From NCBI RefSeq assembly GCF_027706745.1, contig NZ_JAQFWP010000002.1, positions 156,252-220,251 of the forward strand: a DNA stretch of 64,000 nt, read 5' to 3'. The translations under genes and the position numbers were made by a program. The notes under the pieces are model-generated. The model worked only from the letters and a program-made list of their open reading frames with translations. It searched no databases and had not been told where the DNA came from. This DNA is from Nocardiopsis suaedae. Lineage in GTDB: Bacteria > Actinomycetota > Actinomycetes > Streptosporangiales > Streptosporangiaceae. This document shows positions 59,737 to 64,000 of the stretch, one piece after another (position 1 is the first letter of the stretch; each line of letters begins with the position of its first letter).

Positions 59737-60261
59737 TCAGGGGTCGCGCGGGACCAGGCGGAACACGCGCGGCTCCCGGCCCGAGCGCGAGGCGTAGGAC
59801 GCGTAGGGCCACATCGCGTTGAGGCGCCGCCAGGCCTCCTCCCGCTCCTCACCGGTCAGCAGCACGCCCCGGACCGGGATGTCGGTGCCCCGGTGGTTGG
59901 CCACCGCGTCCGGGTGCGCGAGCAGGTTCCCCGTCCAGGCGGGGTGCTTCTCGCGCCCGAAGTTGCTGCCGGCCACCAGGAAGGTGCGCGGGGTGCGCTC
60001 CCGTTCGGGCAGGCACGCCACGGGGGCGCTGCGGGGCGCGCCGCTGCGCTGCCCGGTGGTGGTCAGCATCAGGCTGGGCACGGCCCAGCGGGCGATCTGC
60101 GCGCGGCCGCCGGTGAGCCGGTGCAGCAGCCGGTCCAGGCGCGGCAGCACGGGCGGGGCCAGACGGGCGAACACCGGGGAGGCGGCCGCCTTGCGCGCCG
60201 TGCGCAGCAGGGCAGTGCGCACGGGGCCGTCGGGGCGGCGCGGCGGAGGGGGCGGGGGCAC
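59737..60261 (-). CDS. Deazaflavin-dependent nitroreductase family protein (DDN-like)
   Basis: A 174-residue split-barrel F420-binding protein. LMLTTTGQRSGAPRSAPVACL, FLVAGSNFGREKHPAWTGNLLAHPDAV and GREPRVFRLVPR are hallmarks of the DDN/FDOR-A family, whose members reduce quinones with F420H2, sometimes activating nitroimidazoles. The N-terminus is Pro/Arg-rich and may contact membrane lipids. GTG 60261 has AAGGGA upstream. It is convergent with typA. Confidence 0.9.
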   Translation of the reverse strand: MPPPPPPRRPDGPVRTALLRTARKAAASPVFARLAPPVLPRLDRLLHRLTGGRAQIARWAVPSLMLTTTGQRSGAPRSAPVACLPERERTPRTFLVAGSNFGREKHPAWTGNLLAHPDAVANHRGTDIPVRGVLLTGEEREEAWRRLNAMWPYASYASRSGREPRVFRLVPRDP

Positions 60262-60513
60262 GGTCGCGGCTCCCTTCTGCCGGGGGCATGCGCACGTTCT
60301 AACCTAGCGCCCGCTTGGGTTATCGGAAAGGGCCGTGCGTCCGCGGCGCGCCGCACGCACCGGAACCTTCGACCCGGAAGTCCAGGTTGGGCCAGAGGCC
60401 ACGAATCCCCGGCAACGCGTGGCATTCCTCGGCCGCCGACCCTAGCCTGAGGGGGCAGGGCCCCCGTGCCGCCGGGTGTGTGGGCCCCCGACCAGGTCCG
60501 GAGGAACCAGTCC

Positions 60514-61701
60514 ATGGCACAACCGCACGCCGTCGTGGTCGGGGCGGGCGTCGGCGGCCTCGCCGCCGCGGTGGCGCTGGCCCGCACCGGGTGCGCGGTG
60601 ACCGTGTTCGAGAAGGCCCCGGTGCTGGACCCGGTCGCCGCAGGGCTCGCGCTGGCGCCCAACGCGCTGCGCGCCCTGGACGCCTTGGACGCCGGCGAAG
60701 AGGTGCGCAAGCGCTCCGCGCCGCACGGCATCGCCGCCATCCGCAGCCGGAGCGGCCGGTGGCTGCTGCGCACCGGCCCGCACGAGACGCAGGTGCGCTT
60801 CGGCGACGCGGTCTCGGTGCTGCGCTACGCCGACTTGGTGGACGTGCTGCTGCAGCGGCTGCCGCCGGGGGCGCTGCGCACCGGCTCGGCCGTGACCGCG
60901 GTGGAGCCGGGGACCACCCGGCAGCCCGCCCGGGTCGCCACCGAGCCCGGGGACGTCGCCGCCGACCTGGTCGTCCTGGCCGACGGGGCGCGTTCGGCCC
61001 TGCGCGGCGAGCTGTTCCTGGAGCACCCCGGCGCCGTCTACGCCGGGTTCGCCTGCTGGCGCGCGGTGGTGCCGTGGCGCCCGGAGGACCCGATCGACTT
61101 CGGGGAGACCTGGGGGAAGGGCGGCACCGCCGGGGTCCTTCCGCTCAGCGGGGACGAGGTGTACTGCTATGTCACCGGGAACGTGCCCGCGGGGGAGAGG
61201 GCGGCCGACGAGCGCGCCGAGGCGGTGTCCCGGGTGGAGGACTGGCACGAGCCCCTGGCGGACCTGTTCGCCGCGGCCCGGCCCGAGGCGGTGGTGCGCA
61301 CCGACGTCTGGCACGTGGACACCCCGCTGCCCGCCTACCACAAGGGCCGGGTGGCGCTGGTCGGCGACACCGCGCACGCCATGACGCCGAACCTGGCCCA
61401 GGGGGCGTGCCAGGCCATCGAGGACGCGGTGGTGCTGGCGCACCACGCCAGCGGGTCCATGGCCTACGTCCCGACGGCGGTCCAGTCGTACACGGCGTCG
61501 CGCCTGCCCCGGACGGCGGCCATGGTGCAGAGGTCGGCCCAGTTGGCGGAGGCGGTGCAGAACGACTCGCCGGTGCTGACGGGGCTGCGGGACACCGCCG
61601 CCGGACTGGTGGGCAAGGTGGCCCCGTGGCAGCTGGCCCGGTACACGCGCCCGGTGGACGACTGGCGCCCGCCGGGGGCGCCCCGGACCGCCGACCGCTG
61701 A
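60514..61701 (+). CDS. FAD-dependent monooxygenase (group A), first paralogue
   Basis: A 395-residue aromatic-hydroxylase-like flavoprotein: AVVVGAGVGGLAAAVALARTG (FAD GxGxxG), DLVVLADGARSALR (DG motif), and RVALVGDTAHAMTPNLAQGA (GD motif). It likely hydroxylates an aromatic or related small molecule using NAD(P)H. GGAGGA precedes ATG 60514. It shares motif order and strong resemblance (LAPNALRALDALD; GACQAIEDAV) with the monooxygenase at 62418, so the pair are paralogues flanking the TetR gene. Substrate unknown. Confidence 0.9.
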   Translation: MAQPHAVVVGAGVGGLAAAVALARTGCAVTVFEKAPVLDPVAAGLALAPNALRALDALDAGEEVRKRSAPHGIAAIRSRSGRWLLRTGPHETQVRFGDAVSVLRYADLVDVLLQRLPPGALRTGSAVTAVEPGTTRQPARVATEPGDVAADLVVLADGARSALRGELFLEHPGAVYAGFACWRAVVPWRPEDPIDFGETWGKGGTAGVLPLSGDEVYCYVTGNVPAGERAADERAEAVSRVEDWHEPLADLFAAARPEAVVRTDVWHVDTPLPAYHKGRVALVGDTAHAMTPNLAQGACQAIEDAVVLAHHASGSMAYVPTAVQSYTASRLPRTAAMVQRSAQLAEAVQNDSPVLTGLRDTAAGLVGKVAPWQLARYTRPVDDWRPPGAPRTADR

Positions 61702-61742
61702 GCGCGGGCCGGAGCCGCTCAGCTCGCCGTCCGCTCGGCCGG

Positions 61743-62351
61743 TTACCTCCGCTGCTCCCCGAAGAGGGTCCCCACCAGCTCCTCCGCGTCCCTGTAGAGC
61801 TCGTCGTAACCCGGGGGAGAGGCGGCGCCCGAACCGGCGAGGGAGTCGAACGCGATGCCGTCGCACCAGGCGATGAAGGAGCGCGCGTGCCGCGCGGGAT
61901 CCTCTGAGCCCACGGCGCGCAGGACGTCTTCGGCCAGCGCGCGGTACCGCGCCCCGAGCCCGTCGTAGACCCGGCGCAGCTCCGGCCGCCTGGTCGCCTC
62001 AAGGGCCAGTTCGAAGCGGGCGAGGGTGCGTTCGGCCGCCTCGGTGATGGTGAAGTGCGCGAACCCCGCGAAGAGGTGCGCGACCGAGGCGGGGTCCGGC
62101 GGGGGAGCCGTACCCGGTCCGGGCCCCATGGCGGTGAGCGCCTCGTCCTCCTCGGCGGCCATGCGCTCCACCGCGGCCTGCAGCAGCCGCGCGCGGGTCC
62201 GGGCGTAGTACGAGGTCGACCCGGGCGGCAGGCCGGCCTCCCGGTCCACCGCGCGGTGCGTGAGCCCGCGCAGGCCCTCCCGGGCGATGAGGGCGACGGC
62301 CGCCCGCCCGATGACCGCATCGCGCGGCCGCTCCGTCCCGTTCCCGGCCAC
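61743..62351 (-). CDS. TetR-family regulator of the monooxygenase locus
   Basis: About 202 residues. The HTH reads LIAREGLRGLTHRAVDREAGLPPGSTSYY, typical of TetR proteins; the rest is a helical ligand domain (EAAERTLARFELALEATRRP). GTG 62351 was chosen because GGGAGG lies five bases before; GTG 62372 is an alternative. It is divergent from the second monooxygenase, with two half-palindromic repeats at 62372-62405 between them, so it probably represses that gene and itself. Confidence 0.92.
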   Translation of the reverse strand: MAGNGTERPRDAVIGRAAVALIAREGLRGLTHRAVDREAGLPPGSTSYYARTRARLLQAAVERMAAEEDEALTAMGPGPGTAPPPDPASVAHLFAGFAHFTITEAAERTLARFELALEATRRPELRRVYDGLGARYRALAEDVLRAVGSEDPARHARSFIAWCDGIAFDSLAGSGAASPPGYDELYRDAEELVGTLFGEQRR

Positions 62352-62371
62352 CCGGTCCTCCCTTCGGTTCA

Positions 62372-62405
62372 CTACGGCTGTAGAGTACCGTCACTACAGG
62401 TGTAG
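62372..62405. promoter_or_regulatory. Paired CTAC-N4-GTAG operator candidates
   Basis: CTACGGCTGTAG (62372-62383) and CTACAGGTGTAG (62394-62405) lie in tandem within a wider TCACTAC-x-G-x-TGTAGAG repeat, 22 bases apart, between TetR and the monooxygenase. They fit binding of two TetR dimers. Confidence 0.65.
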
Positions 62406-62417
62406 AGGGAGGCGGTC

Positions 62418-63629
62418 ATGGGTGGACGCACGGCGGTCATCGCGGGGGCGGGCATCGGCGGACTGGCCGCGGGGTGCGCCCTGGCCCGCCGCGGCTGGCG
62501 GGTCCGGGTGCTGGAGCGGGCCGGGGAGATCCGGCCCGTCGGCGCGGGCCTGGGAGTGGCCCCCAACGCGCTGCGCGCCCTGGACGTCCTGGGGGTGGGC
62601 GACGCGGTGCGCGGCCGGGCCCTGCGGGGCGGGGGCGGCATCCGGGCGGCGTCCGGCCGGTGGCTGATGCGCACCGACCAGGACGGAGTGCGCAGGCGCT
62701 TCGGGGACGAACTGGTGGTGCTGCGCCGCTCCGACCTGGTCGGCCTCCTCCTCGGGGCGCTCCCGGAGTCGGCGCTGCGGACCGGCGCGCGGGTCGTCTC
62801 GGTCGCCCCGGGACGCGCCGGGCGCCCGGCGTGCGTGGAGGTCCACGAGGTGGACAGGGGAGGGAGCGAAACCCTGGAGGCCGACCTCGTGGTGGCGGCC
62901 GACGGCATCGATTCGGCGGTCCGGCGGGCGCTGTTCCCCCGGCACCCGGGCCCGGTGTACTCGGGGGCCACGTGCTGGCGGCTGCTGGCCCGCCCGGAAC
63001 CCCCGGTCGGCGAGGCCGCCGAGATCTGGGGGCGCGGGCGGTGTGCGGGGATCATGCCGCTCAGGGACGGGTCGGTCTACGCCTATCTGGTCGCACCGGC
63101 CCCCGAGGGTGCACGGGCGGAGGGCGGCGAGGCACGGGCGCTGCGGGAGGCCTTCGGCGACTGGTGCGACCCCGTTCCCAGGGTGATCGGGTCCGCGCCG
63201 GAGGATGCGGTCATCCGTGGCGACCTGCGGTGGCTGGCCACCCGGCTGCCCGAGTACCACCGCGGCCGCGTGGCCCTGCTGGGAGACGCGGCGCACGCCA
63301 TGCTCCCGTACCTGGGGCAGGGGGCGTGTCAGGCGATCGAGGACGCGGTGGAGCTGGCGCACGCGGTGGGGCGCGGGGACACGCCCGAGAGGCGGACGTC
63401 GGGCTCGGACACCGTGCCCGACGCGCTCGCCGCGTACTCGTCCTCGCGCGCGCCGAGGGCCAACGCGGTCGCCGCCGCATCGGCGAGGGCGGAGAAGGTG
63501 ACGCGCATGCGCTCCCGAGCGGGGACCGCGGTGCGCGACGCGGCCCTGGCGACGGCCTCGCGGATGACCCCGGCGGTGTTCATGCGCCAGTTCGACCGCA
63601 CCTTCGGCTGGGAGCCACCGGCGGAGTGA
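62418..63629 (+). CDS. FAD-dependent monooxygenase (group A), second paralogue
   Basis: A 403-residue flavoprotein hydroxylase. Motifs: VIAGAGIGGLAAGCALARRG, DLVVAADGIDSAVRRA and RVALLGDAAHAMLPYLGQGA. It shares most landmarks with the gene at 60514. The C-terminal part holds a Ser/Thr/Arg-rich insertion after the GACQAIEDAV helix (TPERRTSGSDTV). ATG 62418 follows GAGGGAGGCGG. Regulated by the divergent TetR through the tandem operators (inferred). Substrate not known. Confidence 0.92.
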   Translation: MGGRTAVIAGAGIGGLAAGCALARRGWRVRVLERAGEIRPVGAGLGVAPNALRALDVLGVGDAVRGRALRGGGGIRAASGRWLMRTDQDGVRRRFGDELVVLRRSDLVGLLLGALPESALRTGARVVSVAPGRAGRPACVEVHEVDRGGSETLEADLVVAADGIDSAVRRALFPRHPGPVYSGATCWRLLARPEPPVGEAAEIWGRGRCAGIMPLRDGSVYAYLVAPAPEGARAEGGEARALREAFGDWCDPVPRVIGSAPEDAVIRGDLRWLATRLPEYHRGRVALLGDAAHAMLPYLGQGACQAIEDAVELAHAVGRGDTPERRTSGSDTVPDALAAYSSSRAPRANAVAAASARAEKVTRMRSRAGTAVRDAALATASRMTPAVFMRQFDRTFGWEPPAE

Positions 63630-63633
63630 GCCG

Positions 63634-64000
63634 ATCCTCACGGCAGCGTTGTCGGCTGCCGGGTGTGTACGTGGCCGCTGTGTTGGGCGGCGACGGCGGA
63701 GCTGGTGCCCCGCTCCAGGGCCCCGGCCGTCCGGCGGGTCGGCGGGGTGCAGGGGAGGTGGCGGCGACGGTGCGAGCGGGGTGGTTCCCTGGGCTTGCTT
63801 GCCGGGCGGCGGGTTCCTCGCGGTGCGGGTGGTCGGGCGGCTTGGCCGGTACCCCGCTCATGGGCCCCGGCCGGGCGGCGGGTGGCCGGAGCGCGAGGTG
63901 AAGGGCAGCGACGACGAAGGTCCGCAGCCCTTGTGGTAGCGCTGTCGGTCGTCGGGCGTGCGTGTGGTCACCGGGGTTGGCGGCGACGGTGCGAGCGGGG
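63634..64000 (+). repeat. Dispersed intergenic repeat array, copy D, runs off the window
   Basis: The 371 bases after the last gene contain no supported ORF. A unit of about 293 bp repeats: GGCAGCGTTGTCGGCTGCCG (from about 63642) recurs as GGTAGCGCTGTCGGTCGTCG (from about 63935), and each is followed by GGCGGCGACGG. A second block from 63758 and a GGTACCCCGCTCATGGGCC block from 63847 match copies A and C near 48.4-49.0 kb. The repeat extends beyond base 64000. Confidence 0.65.

Overview
The window is very GC-rich actinomycete chromosome. Strong third-position G/C bias, frequent GTG/TTG starts, mycothiol- and F420-linked enzyme families, a DtxR/IdeR-type iron box and several actinomycete-only DUF families (DUF6879, DUF6082, DUF6286, DUF6578) point to a Streptosporangiales member, most likely Nocardiopsis or a close relative (inference; no rRNA or marker search was possible). 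About 64 protein genes are tightly packed. I saw no rRNA, tRNA, CRISPR array, transposase or prophage. All family names come from reading motifs and architecture, not from database searches.

Layout. 0-9 kb: CocE-type hydrolase (partial), F420-type LLM oxidoreductase, a DUF2786/DUF2293 pair, an MFS exporter, a sulfotransferase-like protein and a secreted PAF-acetylhydrolase-like enzyme. 9-12.3 kb: a TPR protein, a protein built of repeated helix-turn-helix-like modules, and a DUF6578 protein. 12.4-17.7 kb: a divergent N-acyl-D-amino-acid module (sugar kinase, IclR regulator and RidA on the minus strand; PLP deaminase and D-aminoacylase on the plus strand) around a palindromic operator candidate. 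17.8-25.3 kb: an orphan Cas3-like protein with its catalytic motifs erased, an MBL hydrolase, two conserved hypotheticals, and a large beta-helix/double AAA+ ATPase flanked by small membrane proteins.

25.3-34.1 kb: quinone-type oxidoreductase, GlxA and XRE regulators, aldo/keto reductase, an overlapping phospholipid cassette (CDP-alcohol transferase, CdsA-like, acyltransferase, membrane protein) and a StyA-like flavoprotein monooxygenase. 34.2-39.7 kb: AEC permease, YnfA, small HTH protein, MmcQ/YjbR, a Ser/Thr kinase and a MinD/EspI-like protein with a degenerate P-loop. 39.7-46.3 kb: SDR, two paralogous membrane proteins with collagen-like tails, a DUF6879/DUF6082 cassette, DinB and mycothiol-dependent isomerase-like proteins, and a GGRW-motif hypothetical.

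46.3-52.7 kb: ECF sigma factor with a zinc-finger/Asp23-like partner, divergent DUF6286, TetR with a DsbA-TPR fusion, class IV aminotransferase, an isochorismatase-fold protein without its catalytic triad, and a cupin. 52.7-64 kb: RecD2 helicase, NUDIX hydrolase, iron-siderophore binding lipoprotein under an IdeR-type box, TypA/BipA, a deazaflavin-dependent reductase and two paralogous FAD monooxygenases with a TetR regulator.

Most notable: the orphan degenerate Cas3 homologue; the beta-helix/double AAA+ protein; a GC-rich non-coding repeat family directly downstream of three genes in sense orientation (48.4, 48.9 and 63.6-64.0 kb); and several apparent pseudoenzymes (Cas3-like, MinD-like, isochorismatase-like, DsbA-like).
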